This document shows positions 1 through 8,555 of a stretch of DNA of 38,452 nucleotides, piece by piece. This DNA comes from Bacteroidales bacterium. GTDB taxonomy: Bacteria; Bacteroidota; Bacteroidia; Bacteroidales; UBA10428. Location: assembly GCA_016936215.1 (NCBI GenBank), contig JAFGPL010000220.1:1-38452 (forward strand), written 5' to 3'. The stretch's first letter is position 1. Each line of letters starts with the position of its first letter. Both the position numbers and the translations under genes were made by a program. The notes beneath the pieces are model-generated. The model saw only the letters and a list, made by a program, of their open reading frames with translations, searched no databases and was not told where the DNA came from.

Positions 1-93
1 AATCCGTTGTACCCCCTGCCGAAATTTTTAAAAACAACAGCCCTTAGTATCAGTCTTTTACGAACCTAATCCTGCAATGTGGGTTAAAAAGAT

Positions 94-110
94 GCTGAAA
101 CGAGTTCAGC
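94..110. repeat. Short palindrome in interspersed-repeat region
   Basis: GCTGAA (94-99) and TTCAGC (105-110) form a perfect six-base inverted repeat around a five-base loop, in a gene-free stretch (1-223) that also carries the REP-like core at 140-198. No U-tract follows, so a terminator is unlikely. I read it as part of a short interspersed palindromic repeat; whether it is repeated elsewhere in the genome cannot be seen here. The rest of 1-139 shows nothing I can name. Confidence 0.4.
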
Positions 111-139
111 ATGACTGAGAGTGGGTGTCATTGGCAGCA

Positions 140-198
140 CCTGTCCGTCGTATTGTTAAAGCAGGCGGATGGTCGAAGGGTGTTTATTACCAATTAAA
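140..198. repeat. REP-like interspersed repeat, copy 1
   Basis: The 31 bases at 140-170 match 8804-8834 at all but one position. The adjoining 27 bases at 172-198 match the reverse complement of 8748-8774 at all but one position. Two separate blocks shared with a site 8.6 kb away, one in direct and one in inverted orientation, show a dispersed modular repeat rather than chance. It lies just downstream of the DUF4249 lipoprotein gene. Confidence 0.75.
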
Positions 199-223
199 TA
201 ATTAATAACCTACGGATTGAAGG

Positions 224-1093
224 TTATCTTTTATCTGTCAGATTTGGCGGTAACTGCATTTTAATAATTTGCGTGGCAGCAGTTTTCCTGTCGGAAGCAC
301 GAAAGAAACCTATTGCCCCGTTGCTGATATTTGAAACAGCGTTTGCGGGAGGACCGTCCCAGGGGCTCCCTTTCCAGACAGTTTCAAGCAGCAGTCCGGT
401 TAAAAAATCATGGTATGCTTTCGAAATCGAAAACATTTCTATCACTACCGGGGTGGTGTCGTTTTCAAGGGCAGCCTCTGGAACAAAGAAAAGCTTAAAG
501 TCTTTGATATAGTTGCCATCAACAAAATCGTCATTGGTAAAGACGCTCTCCTGCAATGAATCGTTCTGAAGTATCCCGTCAAGGTACATATTCCAAATGT
601 AGCAGTGCCCAAGGCCTGCGGGTTCAGGGCCATAGTAACTGATATAGTATCCCTGTGCAAGGCTGCCTGCATTTGGGTCGAATCCTGCTTCGAATACAGG
701 CACCACAGAATCTATTTCGGGCAGCGGGGTTAATTTGTCTGTGGTAGTGAAAACCGAATCGTTTTTTAACCTGATATTCAGCGTGTAGGTTTTGCCAACT
801 ATTCCATAAACATCAGGATCGGTTTTGTATACCCCAGGTTCCTGTTCACTGAGCAAAATGGTATTTTCCCCGTCGCTTATGGTAACCGTTGCCCCGGTTT
901 CCATTATCTGCGGGCCTTTGTCGAAAAAATCGTTCCACCACGACAGGGTAACAGTGTGCGAAACGGTGTCGGTTGTAATCATTCCCTCCACCACCAGTTT
1001 TTGTTCATCACTGCCTTCAATGTTAATATCCATATATTCTTCGCAGGATATAAACGCGATCAGTCCGATGATGATGATGATTAAATTTTTCAT
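224..1093 (-). CDS. DUF4249 family outer-membrane lipoprotein
   Basis: A 289-residue secreted lipoprotein. The N-terminus is a short lysine-containing, isoleucine-rich signal sequence ending in a lipobox with Cys17 (LIAFISC), so it should be lipidated. The body, with the VVEGMITTD segment near residue 35 and a predicted beta-rich region (GATVTISDGEN), resembles DUF4249 proteins, which in Bacteroidota are usually encoded next to a TonB-dependent receptor. Here the gene starts 12 bases after the receptor stop, in the same orientation, so the two are very likely co-transcribed. By analogy to SusC/SusD-like pairs it may be the surface partner of the receptor, but the substrate is unknown. The family call is from sequence recognition only. 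Confidence 0.8.
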   Translation of the reverse strand: MKNLIIIIIGLIAFISCEEYMDINIEGSDEQKLVVEGMITTDTVSHTVTLSWWNDFFDKGPQIMETGATVTISDGENTILLSEQEPGVYKTDPDVYGIVGKTYTLNIRLKNDSVFTTTDKLTPLPEIDSVVPVFEAGFDPNAGSLAQGYYISYYGPEPAGLGHCYIWNMYLDGILQNDSLQESVFTNDDFVDGNYIKDFKLFFVPEAALENDTTPVVIEMFSISKAYHDFLTGLLLETVWKGSPWDGPPANAVSNISNGAIGFFRASDRKTAATQIIKMQLPPNLTDKR

Positions 1094-1105
1094 TTAAGTA
1101 GTGGT

Positions 1106-3457
1106 TTAAAATTTAAAATTATAGGTGAACGAAGGAATAATCGGAAACAGGTATAGCTTTACAACATCTACCCCGTCTGGTACATTTTCATCGCCATTGT
1201 CGTTCATTTCCCTTCTGAGTCCCCTGTCCCTGAAGTAGATGGCAAAAGCATTATGCCGGTTGTATGCATTGTATACCGACACGTTCAGGTTGCTTTCAAA
1301 ACCGAATAGTTTGAAATTATATGTTGCTGAAAGATCAAGCCTGTGATAACTTGTTTTGGGGATACGTACTGCATTTCTGTCGGTATAGTAGGGAATCCAT
1401 ACATTGGCATAATAGAAGCCCCCCTTTGGCACAGTTACAGGTATTGCAGAAGAGTATACCCAGTTGGCCGAAAAGAGGAACCTCTTATTAAGTTCATACG
1501 AAAGCACAACCGAAACATTATGGGGCTTATCAAAAGGGGCAGGGTATTTTTTGCCCCCGTTTATCTCGGGCACATCCCTGATAACCCTTGACAGGGTATA
1601 ACTTACCCATCCGTTGAGTTTACCTGACTGTTTCTTTACCATCAATTCCAGTCCATAGGCTTCTGCGTCGCCTATCCTAAGTTCACCTTCAAGGTGAGGG
1701 TTAGGGACAAGAAAGGCATGGTCTTTAAAATCAATAATGTTGTCAAATTTTTTATAATATGCCTCAACGGAGGTTTCGAATGTATTGTTCCTGAAATTTC
1801 TGAAATAACCGGCTGCAACCTGGTCAACCCTCTGGGGTTTTACATTAGGGCTGCTCATAAACCAGAGGTCGAGCGGGAAGGTAGCTGTTGAGTTCGAAGC
1901 CAGGTGCATATACTGGAACATACGGTTGTAACCTGCTTTTACCGAGCTTTTTTCATTTATGGTGTATCTTATGCCAAATCGAGGTTCCAGCCCTGAATAA
2001 CTGTTGAAAATATCCCTGGCCCGATAATAGATAGTATCTGTAACTTCATAGTTTTCATTGTATTTGTTGATGGTGGCTTTACCTATATTATTAAACCATG
2101 TATAGCGCAACCCGTAATCTATGCCGAAACGCTTGCCGAGGGTCTGCTCATTGCCTATAAACACAGAACTTTCAATACCATAAGCATATGGATACTTGAT
2201 ATTGCTGATGAAACTTTCCGCCAATGACTCCGAAACACCGGGTTTTAAAGTATGATAAATACTTTGGGCCCCGAAAGTGATTTTGTTGGACAGGTTATGG
2301 TAATAGGTATAATCTGCCTGTACGCTGTAATCAATGATGTGAGAGGTCCATTTGAATCCATCGCTGCCTTCCGGTACGCCCAGGCTATAACTGAAATCGC
2401 TGTAAAGCAGGGTTACGTTTGAAAACAGTTTGCCGTTATAAATATGGTTCCATCTTAAGGTGCCGGTAGCATTGCCGTAATCCATCTGGAAGAAATTGCC
2501 AAACTTGTTTACATCGCGGCCAAAATAGCCCGACAGGTAAACCCTGTCATTTTCTCCGGCTATCCAGTTGAGTTTTGCATTCAGGTCGTAAAAGTAGAGT
2601 TTGCTTTTTTTCGCAATGCTGTCTGTGGCAAACGGCAGCATCAGGTCGGCATAGGTTCTTCTTCCTGAAACGATGAACGACAGTTTGTTTTTAACAATAG
2701 GGCCTTCAAGCGTAAGCCGGCTTGAGATAAGCCCGATTCCACCCTCGCCGGAAAACTTCTGGTTGTTGCCCTCCCTCATCCTCACATCAAGCACAGATGA
2801 TAATCTTCCGCCATACTGGGCAGGAATGGCACCCTTATAAAGTTCTACGTTTTTAATGGCATCGCTGTTGAAAACAGAGAAAAAGCCAAAGAGGTGTGCA
2901 GGATTGTATACTGTGGCTTCATCAAGCAATACCAGGTTCTGGTCGGCATTGCCGCCCCGTACATAGAAACCGCTTGAACCTTCCACACTGGTCTGCACCC
3001 CGGGCAGCAACTGGATGGATTTAATCACATCTGTTTCGCCCATCAGTACAGGAATTTTCTTTATGGTCTTTGCCTGTATCTGAACCGAGCCCATCCGGGT
3101 TTCGGTAATATTCTGGTCGGGCCTTCTGGCAGTGATGGTTACCTCGTCCAATTGGGTGACTTCGGATGTAATCTTTACATTCAGACGGTTATTGGCTGCC
3201 AGGTTTAAAGGTTTTGTAAGAATATCGTAACCAATAGAAGAATAGACAATTTCATGCGGGCCTTCAGGCAGTGTAAGGGAATAAAAGCCATATTCGTTGG
3301 TAACAGTACCGGCATCTTTTACTGAGTTATAAACATTTACACCGATAAGCAGTTCGCCGTTCTCATCGGTCACCGTGCCGCTGATTGTAAATTTTTTCTG
3401 TGCATACGAGGTAGCCAATGTTGACAGAATTAAGGTTAACATTATAAAATATTTCAT
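1106..3457 (-). CDS. TonB-dependent receptor with carboxypeptidase-regulatory-like N-terminal domain
   Basis: A 783-residue outer-membrane transporter. A signal peptide (to about residue 19, ending SYAQ) is followed by a CarboxypepD_reg-like beta domain (about 23-105, with GTVTDENGELLIGVNVYN). The plug domain follows (about 120-225, with YVRGGNADQNLVLLDEA near 165) and then a long beta-barrel ending in the aromatic residue F typical of outer-membrane barrels (YNFKF). Such receptors import large or scarce ligands using TonB energy; this one has no SusD neighbour and is paired instead with the downstream DUF4249 lipoprotein. Its length is normal for the short-barrel group of these receptors. 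The ligand cannot be inferred. A -7 box candidate lies at 3511-3518. Confidence 0.92.
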   Translation of the reverse strand: MKYFIMLTLILSTLATSYAQKKFTISGTVTDENGELLIGVNVYNSVKDAGTVTNEYGFYSLTLPEGPHEIVYSSIGYDILTKPLNLAANNRLNVKITSEVTQLDEVTITARRPDQNITETRMGSVQIQAKTIKKIPVLMGETDVIKSIQLLPGVQTSVEGSSGFYVRGGNADQNLVLLDEATVYNPAHLFGFFSVFNSDAIKNVELYKGAIPAQYGGRLSSVLDVRMREGNNQKFSGEGGIGLISSRLTLEGPIVKNKLSFIVSGRRTYADLMLPFATDSIAKKSKLYFYDLNAKLNWIAGENDRVYLSGYFGRDVNKFGNFFQMDYGNATGTLRWNHIYNGKLFSNVTLLYSDFSYSLGVPEGSDGFKWTSHIIDYSVQADYTYYHNLSNKITFGAQSIYHTLKPGVSESLAESFISNIKYPYAYGIESSVFIGNEQTLGKRFGIDYGLRYTWFNNIGKATINKYNENYEVTDTIYYRARDIFNSYSGLEPRFGIRYTINEKSSVKAGYNRMFQYMHLASNSTATFPLDLWFMSSPNVKPQRVDQVAAGYFRNFRNNTFETSVEAYYKKFDNIIDFKDHAFLVPNPHLEGELRIGDAEAYGLELMVKKQSGKLNGWVSYTLSRVIRDVPEINGGKKYPAPFDKPHNVSVVLSYELNKRFLFSANWVYSSAIPVTVPKGGFYYANVWIPYYTDRNAVRIPKTSYHRLDLSATYNFKLFGFESNLNVSVYNAYNRHNAFAIYFRDRGLRREMNDNGDENVPDGVDVVKLYLFPIIPSFTYNFKF

Positions 3458-3510
3458 CTCATCAAACTTTTAAATAGTTAAATAATAACATCTGGTTGAA
3501 ATTGTTGGTT

Positions 3511-3518
3511 CAAAAATA
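3511..3518 (-). promoter_or_regulatory. Candidate -7 box for the TonB receptor operon
   Basis: On the minus strand these bases read TATTTTTG, a full match to the Bacteroidota -7 consensus TAnnTTTG, 54 bases upstream of the receptor start. The nearest upstream TTTG is about 26 bases away, more than the usual 19-21, so the -33 element is doubtful. Confidence 0.4.
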
Positions 3519-3601
3519 ATCCCTAAAAATTGCCGTGGTTAGTACAAATCGGCAAACACATCTATTATGTCGGTTAAAATATGCAGGAGCGGTTTGAAAT
3601 A

Positions 3602-3633
3602 ACGGCCGGCAATTTAAAACAAGCGCCGGCCGT
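3602..3633 (-). terminator. GC-rich hairpin after the small outer-membrane protein gene
   Basis: ACGGCCGGC (3602-3610) and GCCGGCCGT (3625-3633) form a perfect nine-base stem with a 14-base loop, 28 bases past the stop of the gene at 3661-4296. No run of T follows on the minus strand, so it is not a canonical intrinsic terminator; it may end or stabilise the transcript. Confidence 0.4.
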
Positions 3634-3660
3634 GAGAATATAATGGTATTGAATCGGAGG

Positions 3661-4296
3661 TTAGAACTTACCAAACTTAAAGTTTACACCATATGAGAAG
3701 CCATGGAGCATATCTTTGGGGCTGTTCTGGAGCTGAATGTTTGAGGTATACCTGTAATATGCCCCGAATGAGAAACGGAAGAATTTGGTGACGTTCAGTT
3801 CAAGTTCTACTCCCGGCTCCACAACAAAGAAAGCTTCAGAGTCTTCTACAAACCAGTCTTCTTCCCACGTATCGTTTACACTGCTGTAAGCAACGCCCCC
3901 AACACCCACAAGGACAGGTATGGTGACATGTACAGGAAATTTGGGTAGTATTATCGGTTCGAAAAACAGTCCACCGTAACCGCCGGCTATGCTTACGTCT
4001 GTTGCAAGTGCATCATCATAAAATATATCGGTTACGAAGCCCGATCCGCCGAACCCGAGCGCAAACGAGTGGCCCATGATGGCTGCCCCGCGTGCCCCGA
4101 AACAAAAGCCGTCTTTCCCGTTAATTTCAGAATAGAGAATTGAAAGCCCTCCATAACCGCCTAGGGCATTGCTGCTGCCAAGTAATGTCATCATATCGTC
4201 ATCATTCCTGGTTTTTATTTCTATTGTTTCGTCTTCCTGTGCATATACTGAAGCCAGGACTGAAACCATCATCATGAATAAGAATAGTTTTTTCAT
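3661..4296 (-). CDS. Predicted outer-membrane beta-barrel protein
   Basis: A 211-residue protein with a clear signal peptide (MKKLFLFMMMVSVLASVYAQ). The mature part is rich in glycine and aromatic residues in alternating patterns and ends GVNFKFGKF, which is close to a barrel-closing C-terminal strand. I cannot assign a named family with certainty. It is the most distal gene of a minus-strand row that begins with an ECF sigma factor at 7997, lies 11 bases from the next upstream gene, and is followed by a GC-rich hairpin. A structural or sensing role in the outer membrane is inferred only from localisation and company. Confidence 0.7.
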   Translation of the reverse strand: MKKLFLFMMMVSVLASVYAQEDETIEIKTRNDDDMMTLLGSSNALGGYGGLSILYSEINGKDGFCFGARGAAIMGHSFALGFGGSGFVTDIFYDDALATDVSIAGGYGGLFFEPIILPKFPVHVTIPVLVGVGGVAYSSVNDTWEEDWFVEDSEAFFVVEPGVELELNVTKFFRFSFGAYYRYTSNIQLQNSPKDMLHGFSYGVNFKFGKF

Positions 4297-4307
4297 TTTA
4301 TTATTTG

Positions 4308-4802
4308 TTAGAATTTATATTTAATACTTATTGCTGTATCGTCGAGTAGAATATAGAAAAACCTGTTGGTAGAAAATTCAAAAAACGGTATAAAACTTAG
4401 TTCAATAATCAGCGGATATTCCCTCACATTGTATTCAAGTCCAAGGTATGCATCGAGGCCTATCAGGGGGCCGACTGTGCGGTCGCTTAAAGAATAATTT
4501 CTCGTTAAAAATTTGTAATTGCTATACCGGCTTATACCTGCATGGGCACCATAACCGTATGTAAAATACAGGTTGTCTGATAATTCGTTAAAGGCAGGCT
4601 GGAAGAATTGTCTCATTATCCTGAACCGCAACCCGTCTTTCCCGATCAGCGACTGTGCCTCAATCGCTTTTATTTCCCCAAGGTATTGCCGGTAGGTGAT
4701 GCCGTTCAGTGTACCGAACCTTAAGCCTGCATCGCGTGTATAATTCTGGCTTATGCCTGCCATGCATAAAAGCAGGCCTGAAATAAGTAGTGTTAGCTTC
4801 AT
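4308..4802 (-). CDS. Small predicted outer-membrane protein, function unknown
   Basis: A 164-residue protein with a signal peptide (to about residue 18, LLLCMAGISQ). The body has alternating hydrophobic and polar residues (YRQYLGEIKAIEAQSL, FRIMRQFFQPAF) and ends in IKYKF, an aromatic C-terminus consistent with a small eight-stranded barrel. It resembles short outer-membrane proteins often found in Bacteroidota, but I do not recognise a specific family. It sits between the DUF2807 lipoprotein gene (22 bases upstream) and a second barrel gene (11 bases downstream), and probably belongs to the same transcript. Confidence 0.65.
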   Translation of the reverse strand: MKLTLLISGLLLCMAGISQNYTRDAGLRFGTLNGITYRQYLGEIKAIEAQSLIGKDGLRFRIMRQFFQPAFNELSDNLYFTYGYGAHAGISRYSNYKFLTRNYSLSDRTVGPLIGLDAYLGLEYNVREYPLIIELSFIPFFEFSTNRFFYILLDDTAISIKYKF

Positions 4803-4824
4803 GAATAAAATTTTGTTGAGGGTT

Positions 4825-5613
4825 TTATCTTTTTATAACTTTTCCGGAACCGGTGATATTTTTAACCACATTTTCAGGGTTTCCGTAATAATAAACCGTA
4901 CCGCTTCCGGTGATTTGTGCATCAAGCAGATCGCTTGCAAACACTGTGGCATTTCCCGACCCGATAATGGTTACTTCGCAATCTTCGGTGATGAAATCTC
5001 CGGCCTTGATATTGCCCGATCCAAGAATCTTTATATCTGCCAGTTGGCAGGTGCCGTCTATATTGATTTCCCCTGAGCCATCAATTTCCACGTCGGCACT
5101 GATAGTTTCAGCAAAACCGTTTATTTCGCCCGAACCGCTGATATTCAGATACAATTCGTCGGTAACGGCCATATCGAAATTGATATCGCCCGATCCATTT
5201 ACTTCAATTTTTGCTTCACCGGTTTCAAAATTGCTGCAGTCAACCCTTCCTGATCCATTGAGGACAATCTCGTCTATATAAGGAGTTGTTATGTATATGG
5301 CAATCCTGTTATCCGACTTCAGGCAGCGGTCGCGGTAGGTGTCAATTACCAGCATATCACCCCTCACCCTTGTCTTTATATAGTCTATGAGGTTTTCATC
5401 GGCTTCAACAAGAACGCTGGTTACATCGCTTGTGTCAATATAAACATCGAAACTGCCATTTACTTCCACACCTGAAAAATCTGAAACCACCCTCTCTTCG
5501 GTGGTGAGTCGGTCGTTCCCGTCAATGCAGCCGAATCCCCATTCTTCACAGGAATTTAAAGAGATCACTGCAATAATTGATAATGCTGCTGTTATAATTT
5601 TTTTTGCTTCCAT
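4825..5613 (-). CDS. Head-GIN/DUF2807 domain lipoprotein
   Basis: A 262-residue lipoprotein: signal sequence with lipobox Cys22 (SLNSC), then a long run of short beta repeats. The motif GSG recurs about every 18-20 residues (NGSGRV, NGSGDI, SGSGEI, DGSGEI, LGSGNI, IGSGNA, TGSGTV, TGSGKV). This is typical of the DUF2807 putative auto-transporter adhesin / head-GIN domain, which folds as a beta-helix. The function of the family is poorly known; a cell-surface role is inferred. The row beginning with an ECF sigma factor continues into this gene, but a 194-base gap to the upstream gene leaves room for its own promoter. A perfect inverted repeat lies at 5664-5679. Confidence 0.85.
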   Translation of the reverse strand: MEAKKIITAALSIIAVISLNSCEEWGFGCIDGNDRLTTEERVVSDFSGVEVNGSFDVYIDTSDVTSVLVEADENLIDYIKTRVRGDMLVIDTYRDRCLKSDNRIAIYITTPYIDEIVLNGSGRVDCSNFETGEAKIEVNGSGDINFDMAVTDELYLNISGSGEINGFAETISADVEIDGSGEINIDGTCQLADIKILGSGNIKAGDFITEDCEVTIIGSGNATVFASDLLDAQITGSGTVYYYGNPENVVKNITGSGKVIKR

Positions 5614-5663
5614 AATATTTTAGTTTTATTTAATGACAAGAGATTTTAATTTTGGTTGCACGC

Positions 5664-5679
5664 TGCAGAAAATTCTGCA
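5664..5679. promoter_or_regulatory. Perfect short palindrome upstream of the DUF2807 gene
   Basis: TGCAGAA and TTCTGCA flank a two-base centre, giving a 16-base inverted repeat 51 bases upstream of the DUF2807 start. Size and position suit a dimeric regulator site, but no regulator is known and no U-tract supports a terminator. Confidence 0.3.
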
Positions 5680-5807
5680 TCATTTTTTTAAGAAAAAGTT
5701 TATAGTAATGAGCTGATATTGGTTACCCGGCGGCATTTTCTTCTGATATGCCCAAAATGCAGGGTATCCTGATTATAATAATTTAAATTCACACGGGTAT
5801 ATCCTGC

Positions 5808-6929
5808 CTATTTGTGGATAATGTTGAGGGTGCATTTTTTTGGCGCATTGATTTTTACCTTAGATGCGGTGCTCGCGCTGCCAATGCGGCCATAAGTAAG
5901 GTTTTGTTTTTCATCGGGATTGATGACCTTGGTTTGAAGGTTTGCAAGTTGCCTGGGATAATTAAGTATCACATCGGTGTGATGTGTAATGTCAATGTCG
6001 TAGGTGGCGCCCCTTGCAAATACCAGGTCCAGGTCGGTATATTCAGACACGATCTGTATAAAAGAGAACCCCCGGCTGATTTCTTCAACAGAAAGGTTTC
6101 CGTATTTGAAATTGAAATTCATCTCTTTAAACAGATTATGTAAAGTAAAATCTGAAAAATAACTTTCGCCATATAGTTCTGATATCTCGGGGAGGTAAAA
6201 TTTATCCCTCCTTGATACAATTTTTAAAAACCCGGCTTGTTCAATATTTATTACCGATGAACGGCTGTCAACAGTTAATTTGTCTGCATTTTTCGCATGG
6301 AAATTTGAATATGAGACATTTATTTTCCCTTCTTTCACCGAATTAATCACAGCATCCGCCGAACTCAGGTTAATGATGGTATTTCCTGTGAGCTCGTTTG
6401 CTTTCAGCTCACCGTTTGAAAGTGTAAGATTGATATTGCCGTCAAGGTCGTCAATATACACATCGCCAAATTTGTTCTCGAGTTTTAAATTGATATGCCT
6501 GGGCATCATTACTATATAATCAATGGTAACCTTATTGTCAGAAGGCATTAGTGAACCCGCGATATCGGCCAGGTCGCTGAATATGGCCCCGGTGTTGGTA
6601 CCGATCCTTGTTTTGGCAATTACATAATACTCGGTCCCGGTAAAATCAAAATCTATGCTGTTTCTGAGCTTGTTAAGCCTTGAGTCGCTGGTAGCTTTTA
6701 TCTTCAGCCTGATATCGAAGCGCACGGAGTCTTTTTCCCATGTTACAATATGTATCTTACCGTATTTATTGAATACATCCACGGTGGTTGAATTGTTCAC
6801 CCTGTATGATTTTTCAATTCTTTTGGTATATTCCTGCGCCTTGAGCGAAGGAAGGAAAATGAACATGGCAATTGCAGCCGTGCAGATTTTCTTACATATC
6901 ATAGCTGTTGTTTTTTTCAGTGTCATCAT
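5808..6929 (-). CDS. Exported beta-rich protein, DUF4097/adhesin-like
   Basis: A 373-residue exported protein. A signal peptide (ICTAAIAMFIFLPSLKAQ) is followed by repeating beta segments such as VDVFNKYGKIHIVTWEKDS and LKLENKFGDVYIDDLDG. This pattern resembles DUF4097-like beta-helix proteins often placed downstream of ECF sigma/anti-sigma pairs in Bacteroidota. The listed start overlaps the anti-sigma-like gene by 38 bases. A second in-frame ATG at 6902 would overlap it by only 11 bases and places the signal peptide at the very N-terminus, so it is a credible alternative start. Either way translation is probably coupled to the upstream gene. The biochemical role is unknown. Confidence 0.75.
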   Translation of the reverse strand: MMTLKKTTAMICKKICTAAIAMFIFLPSLKAQEYTKRIEKSYRVNNSTTVDVFNKYGKIHIVTWEKDSVRFDIRLKIKATSDSRLNKLRNSIDFDFTGTEYYVIAKTRIGTNTGAIFSDLADIAGSLMPSDNKVTIDYIVMMPRHINLKLENKFGDVYIDDLDGNINLTLSNGELKANELTGNTIINLSSADAVINSVKEGKINVSYSNFHAKNADKLTVDSRSSVINIEQAGFLKIVSRRDKFYLPEISELYGESYFSDFTLHNLFKEMNFNFKYGNLSVEEISRGFSFIQIVSEYTDLDLVFARGATYDIDITHHTDVILNYPRQLANLQTKVINPDEKQNLTYGRIGSASTASKVKINAPKKCTLNIIHK

Positions 6930-7449
6930 TTTCTTCTGGTTTTAATTGAGTCAATATGTCTTCCAGGATGGTAAGCCTCAGCCTGTAATTCTCAATCATG
7001 GCTTCAATAACTTCCTGGCTGGCAATATTTTCTTTCAGGTCTTGCTTCAGCGAAGCATAGATGCTGTCAAGCTGGTTTAGATCGTACCTTATCTCGTTTT
7101 CGAGTATCGGGTTGTCTGAAAGCATTGGCTTAATCTCCTGCAACTTTTCGTTTATGAGACCTGAATAGTATATTTCTGCCTCCCTTATTTCTGGGATGAT
7201 AAGTTCTTTTTTATTCCTGGCATCGCCGCGTGCAAGCCTTTGATCTTTTCCGTCAAGCACTTCGTGCACCATGTAAGACAGCGAGAAGATAAGGATTACG
7301 GCTGCAACCCTTCCCATCACTTTGTACCAGTTAATGGTTTTCTTAGGGCGGATGTTTTTTTCAATATTGGCCCACACGCCATCACCGGGCTCAAGAACAT
7401 CAAATGCCTCCCTGTTTTCGATGATAAATTTTTCAAACCTGTCTTTCAT
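6892..7449 (-). CDS. Probable anti-sigma factor, single-pass membrane protein
   Basis: A 185-residue protein. The cytoplasmic N-terminal part (about 1-45, with VLEPGDGVWANIEKNIRPKK) is followed by one transmembrane segment (about 46-62, VAAVILIFSLSYMVHEV). After it comes a charged, predicted helical C-terminal part (about 85-175) that may form a coiled coil in the periplasm. It follows the ECF sigma gene with an ATGA overlap of four bases, the arrangement typical of sigma/anti-sigma pairs. There is no visible zinc-binding HxxxCxxC motif, so it is not a classical ZAS-type anti-sigma. The assignment rests on topology and gene order. Confidence 0.75.
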   Translation of the reverse strand: MKDRFEKFIIENREAFDVLEPGDGVWANIEKNIRPKKTINWYKVMGRVAAVILIFSLSYMVHEVLDGKDQRLARGDARNKKELIIPEIREAEIYYSGLINEKLQEIKPMLSDNPILENEIRYDLNQLDSIYASLKQDLKENIASQEVIEAMIENYRLRLTILEDILTQLKPEENDDTEKNNSYDM

Positions 7450-7997
7450 GACATGCTTTGTTTTAATAATTCTTTCATTTTCTGTTTAGCCCTCGAAAAC
7501 TGCGATTTCGAGGTTGATTCCGTAATGCCCATTATCTGGGCAATTTCAGTATGATCGTACCCTTCGAGAAGGTAGAGCGAGAAAATTACCCTGTACCCTT
7601 CGGGAAGTTTTTCCATGGCTTTCATCACATCATTTACTTTCAGGCTGATTACTTCAAAATCGTCTTCTTCATTATCCGCACTGTTGTCGGGGATGTTTTC
7701 GGTAAGCACCAGTTCTGCCTTTTTTCTCTTGAGTTCATTGATACATTTGTTTATTACAATTCTTTTTATCCACGATCCGAACGACGATTCATACCTGAAA
7801 GTATCAAGCTTTGTAAATGCCTCGGTAAAAGACTCCTGCAGCATATCTTCAGCCTCCTCGCGGTTGTTCATCATTCTGTAACTAATGTTGAACATAGCTT
7901 TTGAGTAAAGCTGGTAAAGCTGATACTGCGCCTTAGGGTTACCAGCCTTGCTGAGTTCAATTATTTCGCGGTGTATGTCCTGATATGCTGTTGTCAA
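7446..7997 (-). CDS. ECF-type (sigma-70 family) RNA polymerase sigma factor
   Basis: A 183-residue sigma factor. Region 2 is at about 25-95 (YRMMNNREEAEDMLQESF, then SFGSWIKRIVINKCINELKR) and region 4 at about 125-180 (LPEGYRVIFSLYLLEGYDHT, then EIAQIMGITESTSKSQFSRA helix-turn-helix). It should direct RNA polymerase to a small regulon, probably including its own operon and the surface proteins downstream. The start is TTG: an in-frame TAA lies two codons upstream, so no longer version is possible. It overlaps the anti-sigma-like gene by four bases. A transposon-like element ends about 150 bases upstream of the start. Confidence 0.93.
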   Translation of the reverse strand: MTTAYQDIHREIIELSKAGNPKAQYQLYQLYSKAMFNISYRMMNNREEAEDMLQESFTEAFTKLDTFRYESSFGSWIKRIVINKCINELKRKKAELVLTENIPDNSADNEEDDFEVISLKVNDVMKAMEKLPEGYRVIFSLYLLEGYDHTEIAQIMGITESTSKSQFSRAKQKMKELLKQSMS

Positions 7998-8149
7998 CGC
8001 TTACCGATATAATCCAGTTAGTAAAACCTAAATATCGTAATTCTAAACCAATTACCCTAATGACAAAAAGAAAATTGAAGGGTTGCATCTTTTTCTGTAT
8101 AAATTTTATCTGCAGGGGGAAAATTTATTTCTTAAATCCGCAATTTAGT

Positions 8150-8158
8150 ATTTGTTTA
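8150..8158. repeat. Left target-site duplication (ATTTGTTTA)
   Basis: ATTTGTTTA directly abuts the left terminal inverted repeat of the element at 8159-8742 and is repeated exactly at 8743-8751, directly abutting the right terminus. A perfect nine-base direct repeat in this position is the footprint of transposition. Confidence 0.8.
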
Positions 8159-8218
8159 CACTACTGTCCGACTAAAATATTTTTCATATTATAAATCCCC
8201 TGTAATAAAAAGGTTTAT

Positions 8219-8406
8219 TGATATTACGCCGTCTACGGGCCCCAAAATATTACCCAAATTATTCTATAAATATTTCGCCTCTCACGAGGCTGAAAACAAG
8301 TACCGTAAGTACAAAATATTTGTAGAACAGGCAATTGTATAATTATTTCAAAGTACCGCAGGTACGAAATATAAACAACATAGAATTTAACCGGACAATA
8401 GTGATT
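8219..8406. repeat. Direct repeat module A
   Basis: 188 bases nearly identical to 8556-8745. In the central ~130 bases only about three positions differ. It contains small hairpins: GCCTC/GAGGC (8277-8290), a GTAC...GTAC palindrome, and a GTACCGCAGGTAC palindrome with a three-base loop. It ends in a copy of the terminal inverted repeat. Confidence 0.85.
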
Positions 8407-8463
8407 CAAAAATTCTTCTGTCTGAGATGCTGAAAGAACTTGTCTGACCTCTACATTCCTCCG

Positions 8464-8476
8464 TCCCTCAAAGGGA
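8464..8476. repeat. Small hairpin between the two modules
   Basis: TCCCT (8464-8468) and AGGGA (8472-8476) form a five-base stem with a CAA loop, inside the spacer (8407-8555) that separates the two direct-repeat modules. It looks like another short palindromic unit. Confidence 0.35.
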
Positions 8477-8555
8477 TGGCGCATGAACATTCGTATAACC
8501 GTAATCTCCGGGGGAAGGGTCACATGATGAAAGCTTACCCTTAATCAGGGCTAAA

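Noticed and set aside
445-672. Overlapping frames inside the DUF4249 gene and similar shadow ORFs across the window
   Set aside because: They overlap well-supported genes in other frames and lack domain or start evidence.
5813-5821. A perfect DnaA box (TTATCCACA on the minus strand)
   Set aside because: It is single and lies within the last codons of the DUF4097-like gene; no cluster and no AT-rich unwinding region accompany it.
8233-8523. A 96-codon minus-strand ORF in the repeat region
   Set aside because: It is made almost entirely of the duplicated hairpin module and repeat spacer, has no recognisable domain and has no sensible context.
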